This document shows, in pieces, positions 15,175-21,689 of a DNA stretch of 25,973 nt (position 1 is the first letter of the stretch; every line of letters starts with the position of its first letter). The stretch spans positions 1-25,973 of the IMG/VR virus record IMGVR_UViG_3300008050_000268; one strand, 5' to 3'. The stretch comes from a virus. The position numbers were made by a program, and so were the translations under genes. The notes beneath the pieces were generated by a model. It saw nothing but the letters and a program-made list of their open reading frames with translations, was not told where the DNA came from and ran no database searches.

Positions 15175-15827
15175 TGGCATACGGTGTACATAAAAACACA
15201 GAAGAGTTTGAAGAACAGTTAGTACAATACACAGGTTCTAAATACGCGGTCACTGTAGATAATATGAGCAATGGTTTATTCCTTGCTTTATATTATGAAA
15301 ATTATATAATGAATGCATGTAATGATATTATCACAATTCCTAGTAGAACCTACCCATCTGTGCCTTGTGAAATAATCCATGCAGGTTTAAAGGTTGCTTG
15401 GGATAATGACCACCCACAAGTTAAGGATGGAAAATTAACAGGAGCTTATCAGTTAGAAGGTTCTAATGTATGGGATTCAGCATTAACATTTACCGCTGAT
15501 ATGTATAAATCTAAAACTCATACGTGTGTTTCTTTTACTGGGCCTTATAAACATTTTAAATTATCTAAAGGCGGTGCAATACTAACTGATAGTTTAAAGG
15601 CATACCATTGGTTTAAAAGAGCAAGGTATTCAGGAAGAAGAGAATGTTCTTACCATGATGATAACTTTGATATGATTGGGTGGAATTTTTATATGATGCC
15701 AGAGTTAGCAGCTAGAGGATTATTATTAATGAACCAATTTTATAATCAGGATGGTACTAAAAAGCACCAAGAAGATTTATCATTACCTTATCCTGATTTA
15801 TCACAATTTAAAATATACAATAAATGA
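15174..15827 (+). CDS. Short DegT/DnrJ/EryC1-type sugar aminotransferase-like protein
   Basis: PLP-dependent fold type I family that aminates nucleotide-linked keto sugars. The 217-aa product shows the motif order of the family: VTVDNMSNGLFLALYY (26-41), then DIITIPSRTYPSVPCEIIHA (51-70), VAWDN (74-78), WDSALTFTADMY with probable cofactor Asp101, then SFTGPYKHFKLSKGGAILTD with Lys126 six residues before GG, the usual place of the PLP lysine, and GWNFYMMPELAARGLLLMNQF, like the family GYNxRMxxxxAAxGxxQL. Full enzymes have about 370-400 residues; the C-terminal domain is missing, with a clean stop and no downstream remnant (the next gene starts at 15824 in another frame). It may be a minimal enzyme, a partner-dependent half, or a relic. 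It is translationally linked to gp44 and to the next small gene. Confidence 0.82.
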   Translation: MAYGVHKNTEEFEEQLVQYTGSKYAVTVDNMSNGLFLALYYENYIMNACNDIITIPSRTYPSVPCEIIHAGLKVAWDNDHPQVKDGKLTGAYQLEGSNVWDSALTFTADMYKSKTHTCVSFTGPYKHFKLSKGGAILTDSLKAYHWFKRARYSGRRECSYHDDNFDMIGWNFYMMPELAARGLLLMNQFYNQDGTKKHQEDLSLPYPDLSQFKIYNK

Positions 15828-15979
15828 GAGCACAATTTTTAGAAAAGCTAATAAAGAAGTTTCCTAATAATATGGAGTTAGGGGAGGCAGTCAGATCATA
15901 TTATTGGTTAAGAAAAAAGAAATTAACTAAAGATGAATGTGAAGGAAAAGTTTTGAAATCTTCTTTCAGAAGTCTTTAA
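15824..15979 (+). CDS. Small basic protein, 51 aa, unknown
   Basis: The start overlaps the aminotransferase-like stop as ATGA, a typical coupled start. The product begins MRAQFLEKLIKKFPNNM, continues ELGEAVRSYYWLRKKKL and ends VLKSSFRSL; it is basic and mostly helical, with no motif I recognise. Real-gene evidence is the coupled start, a complete frame filling the gap before RNase H, and ordinary codon use for the window. It could be a small DNA- or protein-binding regulator; this is a guess. Confidence 0.6.
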   Translation: MRAQFLEKLIKKFPNNMELGEAVRSYYWLRKKKLTKDECEGKVLKSSFRSL

Positions 15980-16010
15980 TCTTTGTTATAATTATATTAA
16001 ATAACTCAAT

Positions 16011-17237
16011 ATGAAAAAAACCGGCAGACACACATTTGTCATAGATGGAAATTATTTTCTATTTAGAACACTATATGTACTTCCTAGCAGATCCAAAAAG
16101 GCAGGTCTATTAGGTACAGAAGAAGATGTGCAAATCTTTGTCAAAAAATTGGCAACTGACTTTGCATACCAAATTAGATTATTTGAAGGTCTTATTGATA
16201 AGGTCGTTTGGACGGTAGATTCAAGATCATGGAGAAAGGACTTTTACCCAGAGGCAGAATATAAAGGTAATCGTAAACAAAACGATGCTCTTAACTGGGA
16301 GAACTTTTCAAAAGCAACAGCCGATTTTATTTCTATCTTATCTAAGCAAGGTGTTATTATTTCTAAAATAGATGGTGCTGAAGGTGATGATTTAATGTAT
16401 GCATGGAATACTGAATGTCTTGCAAATGACAAATCAGTTATTATGTTTACTGGAGATAGAGACTTAGTTCAATTAGTAGACAAGAGTAAAAATAATAATA
16501 CTCATACTATTTTATTTTCACCAGCTCATAAAAAATTATATACTTATCAAGGATTTTCTGAATGGATGGATTCTCAAACTAAAGAAGAACAATCTGATAA
16601 TGTATTTGATGTTCTAAAAACATCTATATCACCAGAGAATCAGGCTAAGAAATTACTTAAATCATTAGTTGCAAAGAAAAAGGTTTCTATTATAGAAGTT
16701 GATCCTGAAGACTTTCGTTTTCGTAAAGTACTAACCGGTGATGCTGGTGATAATGTACCTCCTGCTTATTACTATAAATCTAAGAATAGAAGGTATGGTA
16801 TTAGTGAGAAAAAGGCGACTGCTATTATTGCCGAGTTCAAAGAAAAACACGGCCACTTATCTCATATGTATCTTTATAACGATGAGTATATTACTGACCT
16901 AGCAAATATGACTATAAGAGTTATGAATGCAAAACATATGAGCCGAGAGCAGATTATTTCTAATCTAAAGTCTAATGTTAATCTTATGGTCCTTGCCGCT
17001 GAATCAATCCCAGAAGGTATCCTAGATGAAATGTTTAAATCAGTAGAGTCTAAAATGAATATAAAAGGTTTGCAATTAAAAACAATTTCTACAATGAAAT
17101 CTATTTTAGAGAATACTGAATATGTTAAAGAAACTGATAGTTCTTTTAAGGCTTCATTTTTTAAGGATGATGATTCTAATGAGTCAAATGATATGTCATT
17201 TATCATTAATAAAAAATCACAAGGAAAAATATTCTAA
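16011..17237 (+). CDS. rnh: RNase H / 5'-3' exonuclease (FEN family)
   Basis: T4-type RNase H removes RNA primers and adjacent DNA from lagging-strand fragments. Metal-binding motifs of the flap-endonuclease family are seen in order: VIDGNYFLFR (Asp12), VVWTVDSR (Asp70), DFYPEAEYKGNRK (77-89), EGDDLM (Glu124, Asp126, Asp127), FTGDRDLVQLV (Asp149, Asp151) and LTGDAGDNVPP (Asp244, Asp247). A helix-hairpin-helix-like part follows (YGISEKKATAIIAEF). At 408 aa it is longer than T4 RNase H (305): about 90 residues separate the fifth and sixth motifs instead of about 40, and it has an acidic, Ser/Asn-rich C-terminal tail ending FIINKKSQGKIF. Weak AT-rich promoter-like sequence (TATAAT at 15987) lies in the 31-base gap upstream. 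Confidence 0.9.
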   Translation: MKKTGRHTFVIDGNYFLFRTLYVLPSRSKKAGLLGTEEDVQIFVKKLATDFAYQIRLFEGLIDKVVWTVDSRSWRKDFYPEAEYKGNRKQNDALNWENFSKATADFISILSKQGVIISKIDGAEGDDLMYAWNTECLANDKSVIMFTGDRDLVQLVDKSKNNNTHTILFSPAHKKLYTYQGFSEWMDSQTKEEQSDNVFDVLKTSISPENQAKKLLKSLVAKKKVSIIEVDPEDFRFRKVLTGDAGDNVPPAYYYKSKNRRYGISEKKATAIIAEFKEKHGHLSHMYLYNDEYITDLANMTIRVMNAKHMSREQIISNLKSNVNLMVLAAESIPEGILDEMFKSVESKMNIKGLQLKTISTMKSILENTEYVKETDSSFKASFFKDDDSNESNDMSFIINKKSQGKIF

Positions 17238-17268
17238 GTTTTTTGTTAAACCTTTTTCTTTTTCTTCA

Positions 17269-17276
17269 TATAAATA
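17269..17276 (+). promoter_or_regulatory. Promoter element TATAAATA (exact T4 late consensus)
   Basis: CATATAAATATAAAATAA follows a T/C-rich stretch after RNase H. The TATAAATA core starts 20 bases before the ATG at 17289. It is the only upstream intergenic site here that reads exactly as the T4 late consensus. Confidence 0.5.
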
Positions 17277-17288
17277 TAAAATAATTCT

Positions 17289-17705
17289 ATGAAACTATTT
17301 GACTATATAAAAGTGCTTTTTGGAAAAGATGTTCATTGGGATAATGTCAGTAATTATGACAAGTCTAAAAATTCATTTATGACCAATCGTTTTATGGGAA
17401 TTAAATTTCCTATGCAAGCAAATATGTTTAATACTTTAAAGGTTGATCCAGTGGGGCAAGCAGAAGCATGGAGATTAGTATCTTCTAAGTTTAACAGAGT
17501 TCCTGGTTTTATTTACACTAAAGTAAAAAAATCTGCTAAGCAAAAGGCAAAAGAATGGAGTCCTAATCCTAAAGCAAAAGAGATGTATATGAAATTTAAC
17601 GAAATAGGTGAAAGAGAATACAGAGAAGCTCTACAATTTAACCCATCACTAGTCCAATCCTCGATAGATATACTAGAAAAACAAATGGGTAATGATGTTG
17701 ATTGA
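17289..17705 (+). CDS. Probable clamp-loader small subunit (gp62-like)
   Basis: gp62 is the single small subunit of the T4 clamp loader, poorly conserved in sequence. The 138-aa product has an N-terminal LFDYIKVLF, then YDKSKNSFMTNRFMGIKFPM followed by QANMFNTL, and a helical C-terminus (EYREALQFNPSLVQSSIDIL). Gp62 of marine T4-like phages, as I recall it, has the same order: FxFLKxIN, then YNPFMVNRGLSYFxDTVLxANEMN, then a helix ending ALxxL, at a similar length. T4 gp62 itself is longer (187 aa). Position next to RNase H and near gp44 supports the role, although in T4 genes 44 and 62 adjoin. Its end overlaps the next gene by 14 bases. Confidence 0.55.
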   Translation: MKLFDYIKVLFGKDVHWDNVSNYDKSKNSFMTNRFMGIKFPMQANMFNTLKVDPVGQAEAWRLVSSKFNRVPGFIYTKVKKSAKQKAKEWSPNPKAKEMYMKFNEIGEREYREALQFNPSLVQSSIDILEKQMGNDVD

Positions 17706-18360
17706 TAATAAATTTGAATTAGGGATACCTACGCACATTATGTTTACTTTGTATAAGTATGATTACTTTGATAGTGTCATTATAAGTAGAGTGAAAAAAG
17801 AGTGTAAAAACTTATCTAAAATAGAAGGTGAGTACATTGTGAAAAAAGATTCATTTCTTAATGCTATTAAAACCAGTAAACGAATTAGGAATGAACTTGC
17901 AAAGGCTGAAGATTTTGGTTATGTTCCTAACCCTTCTGTTAAACCTAATTCTATTTATTTTCTAGGATCTATATTTAGTAGGCTGCCTAATTTAGAATTT
18001 TTAACTATTAAAGTTAATGATGATAAGAAATTCACCAGACTAGTTAAAAATGAAGCAGGGCACCAAGTATTAAATTTTCATTTTAGTATAGTTGAAGGAA
18101 TTTTTGATTTAACTCAACTATTGTCAAGAGAAGAGCTGGACGAATTTAACAAAACTCTTATTAATTTTCAAATACTAAAAAATAAGTATTTGGAGAGAAA
18201 GCCTTATTTTTACATGAAGGCTACTGCTATTATGGATATTCTAACCTCAATGGAAGTAGAAGGGAAAATAAGTACTTTTCATATTTTAGACCATATTGAT
18301 CCTAAGCTAGAAACAGACGATCCGATCCTAATTGTAAAAACCGACTATACACCATATTAG
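17692..18360 (+). CDS. Unknown 222-aa protein in the replication block
   Basis: I do not recognise this protein. It begins MMLIDNKFELGIPTHIMFTL, has mixed alpha/beta character throughout, and includes FGYVPNPSVKPNSIYFLGSI in the middle, a charged helix SREELDEFNKTLINFQILKN near residue 145, and an acidic C-terminus. There are no Cys pairs, P-loop or transmembrane segments. It overlaps the gp62-like gene by 14 bases, so it is probably translated with it; a replication or late-transcription role (for example a gp59 or gp33 counterpart) can be imagined but nothing in the sequence shows it. Start could be 17692 or 17695 (two consecutive ATGs). Confidence 0.72.
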   Translation: MMLIDNKFELGIPTHIMFTLYKYDYFDSVIISRVKKECKNLSKIEGEYIVKKDSFLNAIKTSKRIRNELAKAEDFGYVPNPSVKPNSIYFLGSIFSRLPNLEFLTIKVNDDKKFTRLVKNEAGHQVLNFHFSIVEGIFDLTQLLSREELDEFNKTLINFQILKNKYLERKPYFYMKATAIMDILTSMEVEGKISTFHILDHIDPKLETDDPILIVKTDYTPY

Positions 18361-18373
18361 ATTAGTAGATGAA

Positions 18374-18381
18374 TATATAAA
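18374..18381 (+). promoter_or_regulatory. Late-type promoter element TATATAAA
   Basis: GATGAATATATAAACAAA is one of the best matches in the window. The core begins 24 bases before the ATG at 18398, supporting that start rather than the TTG at 18392. Confidence 0.62.
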
Positions 18382-18397
18382 CAAATAATGTTTGTAT

Positions 18398-18823
18398 ATG
18401 AAATCTTTTCTTAGCCGATGCTGTGAATCAAAACGTGAATGTATTACTTATTTAGTAGTATTCTTATGGGTGGCCGTTGGTATTACTGCTACATATTTTG
18501 ATACTAACTTTACTCAATTAGCAGGTTACTTTATTTCTTTAACTGGATTTGTAGCATCATATATCTTTGGTGAGAGTATGAGACCAAGTACAGATTCTTC
18601 AATATTTAGAAAAGGTAAAAACAGTAAAAGAGAAAATTTAATGTATATCACAATTGCTCTTTGGACTATTATAGGAGTCTGGGTAATTGTAAAAAGGGCA
18701 GATCTCATGGGAGCAGCCGCATACTTTGCTGCTCTAACGCCCTTTGTTGGTTCTTATATAATTGGAGAAACTTTTAAAAAGGAAAATGATTCACAAGATT
18801 CATATGAACAAATAAATTCATAA
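18398..18823 (+). CDS. Four-helix membrane protein made of two duplicated halves
   Basis: The 141-aa product has four hydrophobic segments, about 16-35, 38-58, 81-98 and 103-123. Residues 11-63 and 76-128 align without gaps at an offset of 65, with about 20 of 53 identical: SKRE, LW, Gly, A-x-YF, LT-x-FV-x-SYI-x-GE. The protein therefore arose by duplication of a two-helix unit. Both SKRE segments and the charged C-terminus are likely on the same side of the membrane. No signal peptide motif or enzymatic residue is seen. A holin or other inner-membrane lysis or exclusion protein is possible; position alone (before neck genes) does not decide. The ATG at 18398 is preferred to an in-frame TTG two codons upstream. 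It ends 3 bases before the next gene. Confidence 0.8.
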   Translation: MKSFLSRCCESKRECITYLVVFLWVAVGITATYFDTNFTQLAGYFISLTGFVASYIFGESMRPSTDSSIFRKGKNSKRENLMYITIALWTIIGVWVIVKRADLMGAAAYFAALTPFVGSYIIGETFKKENDSQDSYEQINS

Positions 18824-18826
18824 TCA

Positions 18827-20788
18827 ATGGCAGTTAATGGAAGAAAAACAGATGCTAATGGAGATGCTATATTAATTAGTCTCCAAGAACCTTACAAGAA
18901 TGTAGTCGAAGTAATAGGATATACCGATGTAACTAAAGGAGAAGTTTCAGGTCTCTATTATAATAAACAGTTTAGGTGGGGTGTTGATGGTGTAACTTAT
19001 TCTGATTATATTGATCTTACTAATGTAAATTTAGAAGCATTATTATTAAATCCTGCAAAACCTTTTTGGATACAATACCGATATGAACAAGTAGGTGATG
19101 GGGAGTTAGAATTTGAATCTATAGCACTGGAAATTGTAACAGACGGTGGTGTAATTTGTAGAATTCCACAAGTTGAGTGTGGGGCTGAAGGTTGCGTAGG
19201 TACTCCTAATCTTGTAGTTGATTGCTGTGGTGAACAATGGAACCCTTATGATTTATCTAGAGCATCATCAATGTATAATCAATTATCTGCAATAACATCT
19301 AACATGTTTGGTTTTTGTGTTGATTACTTTAAAACAAAAGCAGATCAAAGAAGCCGAGATGTCATTCTTAAAGAATATTCCTTATTTGATGTAATTTCAG
19401 AAGCTGAAGTAAAAATCTTAATTCCTGATAATGATCTCCCAACAAGAGAAATTCAGTTTAATCCTATGATGATGGATTTTCCTGTACAGTTTGAAGTTCA
19501 TATTGTAAAATCTGCCTTTGAGGCTGTTTTCGGTTTAGGTGCTAAGCCTGAGATGAGAGACTATTTATATTTTAAAGATTATATGAATCGTATGTATGAA
19601 GTTGATGCAATTGCTCAAGCAGATGATTTTCTTTATGCAGGTTCTTATTGGAGAGTAAGCTTAGTACCTTATCAACAAAGAACTGCTGTTATGTTTGAGG
19701 ATACGACAGCAGGCAAAAATATAGAAGCAAATACAAAGGCTTTAGTTTCCGATGTAGAAGATAAATTTAAAGTTGAAAGAGAAAATGAATACAGGGATGT
19801 TAGGAAAGATAATCAATATAATACTATAGGAAGTTTATGTAATGACTATGTAAGAAGGGTATTAGATAAAAAATTAATAATTAAAGAGGAGAATGTTTAT
19901 AACCAATGGACAATAATTTCTAAATATCATTATAAGCTAGGTTCTATGGGAACTAGGAATGAAGCTATAAAATACCAGTATGAAGGTGGGTGGGATAGTG
20001 AAGAAGATAGAGCATTCACCTTTTGGGTAAGGCCACAGTATAAAACACCATTAGGTAATAATGTACTTATCTTATCAATTGTAAATAATAGTGGAAAGGT
20101 ACAATTTAATACCAGTGGGTTACCTACTTTTGGTAATGCAATATCCATTGGAGACTGGGTAGAAATAAGAGGAACACAATCATATAATGGGATTGGTAGA
20201 GTTATTGAAATAATAGGTGACTCTGTTGTTATAGATGAAACTTATGTGGATGATATAATTACAACAGGTTCACCTAGTTTTAATAAGGAGGCAACTAATA
20301 ATTTTATGATTTATGAAAATGATTTATTACCACCAACTCAACATGTTTCGTTTACATATACACCTAATTGGTTTATTATGAAGATAAATGAAACTTATTA
20401 TAAATGGGAATTACCACAATCATTAATTAAGGGTGAATGGTATGCTATGGTGATTAATTTAAACTCCACCGCAAGACAGTTAGGATTATTTGTTTATAAT
20501 ACTCTTGAAACATCTGGTGTTGTCAATCCAGAATTCACATCTACTTTAAATCTAATATTTAATAAAACTCAAAATTACACTCCAACATCCGTGATAGATG
20601 ATCAGGCTTGGAAACTTTTAGGTTGTGAAACAGATTTAACAAATATAAGAATTTGGAAAAAGCCTATAGAAGAAGAATTACAATCCTTAATACTTAGTCA
20701 ATACGTTGTAAAGGATACACATCTGACCTTACTTTTAGACAATGCCTCCCCTCAATTATTATTACAAGATGTAACAGACGCCAGATAA
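18827..20788 (+). CDS. Virion structural protein: gp14-like neck core with C-terminal LamG-like domain
   Basis: The 653-aa product sits where T4 has neck genes 13-14, before terminase. Residues about 205-290 read PVQFEVHIVKSAFEAVFGLG, then RDYLYFKDYMNRMYEV and YAGSYWRVSLVPYQQRTAV; neck protein gp14 of T4-like phages has a similar order (FG, D-x-x-YFP, L/M-x-EI, then F-Y). N-terminal part (1-130) is beta-rich, with a Cys cluster at about 110-133 (CRIPQVECGAEGC and VVDCCGEQW). Residues about 345-640 look like a concanavalin/LamG-type beta sandwich: AFTFWVRPQY, VSFTYTPNWFIMKIN, GEWYAMVINLNSTARQLGLF, LTNIRIWKKPIEEELQS. Such domains often bind sugars. A shared unit with the preceding membrane gene is likely (3-base gap). 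The gp14 assignment is tentative; the LamG-like call is moderately firm. Confidence 0.6.
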   Translation: MAVNGRKTDANGDAILISLQEPYKNVVEVIGYTDVTKGEVSGLYYNKQFRWGVDGVTYSDYIDLTNVNLEALLLNPAKPFWIQYRYEQVGDGELEFESIALEIVTDGGVICRIPQVECGAEGCVGTPNLVVDCCGEQWNPYDLSRASSMYNQLSAITSNMFGFCVDYFKTKADQRSRDVILKEYSLFDVISEAEVKILIPDNDLPTREIQFNPMMMDFPVQFEVHIVKSAFEAVFGLGAKPEMRDYLYFKDYMNRMYEVDAIAQADDFLYAGSYWRVSLVPYQQRTAVMFEDTTAGKNIEANTKALVSDVEDKFKVERENEYRDVRKDNQYNTIGSLCNDYVRRVLDKKLIIKEENVYNQWTIISKYHYKLGSMGTRNEAIKYQYEGGWDSEEDRAFTFWVRPQYKTPLGNNVLILSIVNNSGKVQFNTSGLPTFGNAISIGDWVEIRGTQSYNGIGRVIEIIGDSVVIDETYVDDIITTGSPSFNKEATNNFMIYENDLLPPTQHVSFTYTPNWFIMKINETYYKWELPQSLIKGEWYAMVINLNSTARQLGLFVYNTLETSGVVNPEFTSTLNLIFNKTQNYTPTSVIDDQAWKLLGCETDLTNIRIWKKPIEEELQSLILSQYVVKDTHLTLLLDNASPQLLLQDVTDAR

Positions 20789-20795
20789 CCTGGAA

Positions 20796-20803
20796 TATAT
20801 ATT
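20796..20803 (+). promoter_or_regulatory. Variant late-type promoter TATATATT
   Basis: GGAATATATATTACAAAT keeps the GGAATATATA left half and the ACAAA right part of the common element. It begins 23 bases before the small terminase ATG at 20819. Confidence 0.45.
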
Positions 20804-20818
20804 ACAAATAACTTATTA

Positions 20819-21430
20819 ATGGAAGATAACTCAAAAGACAGGTTTAGAGATAGTATTGGTGATTTACTTAATGATTTACCAGACGAGGTACCTGGATTAG
20901 ATGAAACACCTGAATTACCTAAAGTAAGAATAGAAAGTACACAGGCAGTTGCATTAACTAAAGCTAAAGGTAAAGCTAAAAAGGTAATGTCCAGTTTACT
21001 TAAATTTTACTTAAGCGAGGAAATTATTGCAGAGCATGAATATATCCAAGCAAAGTCTCAATTAGACGAATACGCATTAGGTATGTTAATCCGACAAATG
21101 GAAAATAGTGAAATAGCTATTTCTACATTAATGGACACAATCCACGAAGGTGATGTATCACCAAGAATGTTTGAGGTACTTAGTGATTTACAGAGGACTC
21201 TTTTAGATATTATTAAAAGCCAAACTATGTATATGGTTGCAATTGAAGAAAATGCTAAAAAGACATCGAGAGATATTGATGTTTATCATGGTAGTACCGA
21301 AACTAATTCCAAAAAGCAAAGTGGTATTAAATCAAGAGGGACAAAAGATTTAATGAGAGCTTTACAAGAAACTATTAACGAAGAAGATATACAAGATGTC
21401 GATAGCGATGAAAATGAAAATGAAGAATAA
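20819..21430 (+). CDS. 16: Small terminase subunit gp16
   Basis: Small subunits form rings that recognise DNA and regulate the packaging motor gp17. The 203-aa product (T4: 164) has an acidic, disordered N-terminus (DLLNDLPDEVPGLDETPELP), a long helical core at about 45-150 with KAKGKAKKVMSSLLKFYLS, QLDEYALGMLIRQMENSEIA and LSDLQRTLLDIIKSQTMYMV, and an acidic C-terminus with runs of Asp/Glu/Asn. The coiled-coil core with conserved positions and its place directly before gp17 identify it. Its last 35 bases overlap the co-chaperonin-like gene. Confidence 0.82.
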   Translation: MEDNSKDRFRDSIGDLLNDLPDEVPGLDETPELPKVRIESTQAVALTKAKGKAKKVMSSLLKFYLSEEIIAEHEYIQAKSQLDEYALGMLIRQMENSEIAISTLMDTIHEGDVSPRMFEVLSDLQRTLLDIIKSQTMYMVAIEENAKKTSRDIDVYHGSTETNSKKQSGIKSRGTKDLMRALQETINEEDIQDVDSDENENEE

Positions 21431-21689
21431 TTATATTCTTACACAAGAAGTTCCCCAGACCGAAAGAAAAACTGAAAGTGGATTAATTATTCCTGGAGAA
21501 AAGTATAATAGGATTGCTTTAGTTTTAGAAGTAGGAGGTAATCTAGAAGTTAAGAAGGGTAATAAGATAATAAAAACAATAGGAAAGGGTACTGAATATA
21601 CTTTAGATGGAAATAAATATGAAATCTTACATATAAATAGTATCTTGGCCGTAATAGAAGAAGATGGCACAGAAACCACAAGCGCCTAG
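21396..21689 (+). CDS. GroES/gp31-like co-chaperonin
   Basis: T4 gp31 replaces host GroES on GroEL so the large capsid protein can fold. This 97-aa product follows the GroES layout: a first strand NNYILTQEV (I-L-T against V-I-V in GroES), a mobile-loop-like ERKTESGLIIPGEKY with a hydrophobic LII tripeptide where GroES has IVL, a strand RIALVLEVGG (GEVLAVG in GroES), then KKGNKIIKTIGKGTEYTLDG and a last strand ILHINSILAVIEE (SESDILAIVE in GroES). Possible in-frame starts are ATGs at 21396, 21408, 21414 and 21420; the core fits any of them. It overlaps gp16 by 35 bases and gp17 by 26, so the three are co-translated. Gene 31 is not beside terminase in T4. Chaperonin partner and capsid folding role are inferred. 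Confidence 0.72.
   Translation: MSIAMKMKMKNNYILTQEVPQTERKTESGLIIPGEKYNRIALVLEVGGNLEVKKGNKIIKTIGKGTEYTLDGNKYEILHINSILAVIEEDGTETTSA
21632..21639 (+). promoter_or_regulatory. Possible late promoter TATAAATA for gp17 inside the co-chaperonin gene
   Basis: CATATAAATAGT starts its exact T4-type core 32 bases before the gp17 ATG, within the spacing range of the other elements (20-35). It is also ordinary coding sequence (His-Ile-Asn-Ser), so chance cannot be excluded. Confidence 0.33.

Noticed and set aside
18392-18397. TTG at 18392 as the start of the membrane protein
   Set aside because: An ATG two codons later fits the promoter spacing and the predominance of ATG starts in this window.
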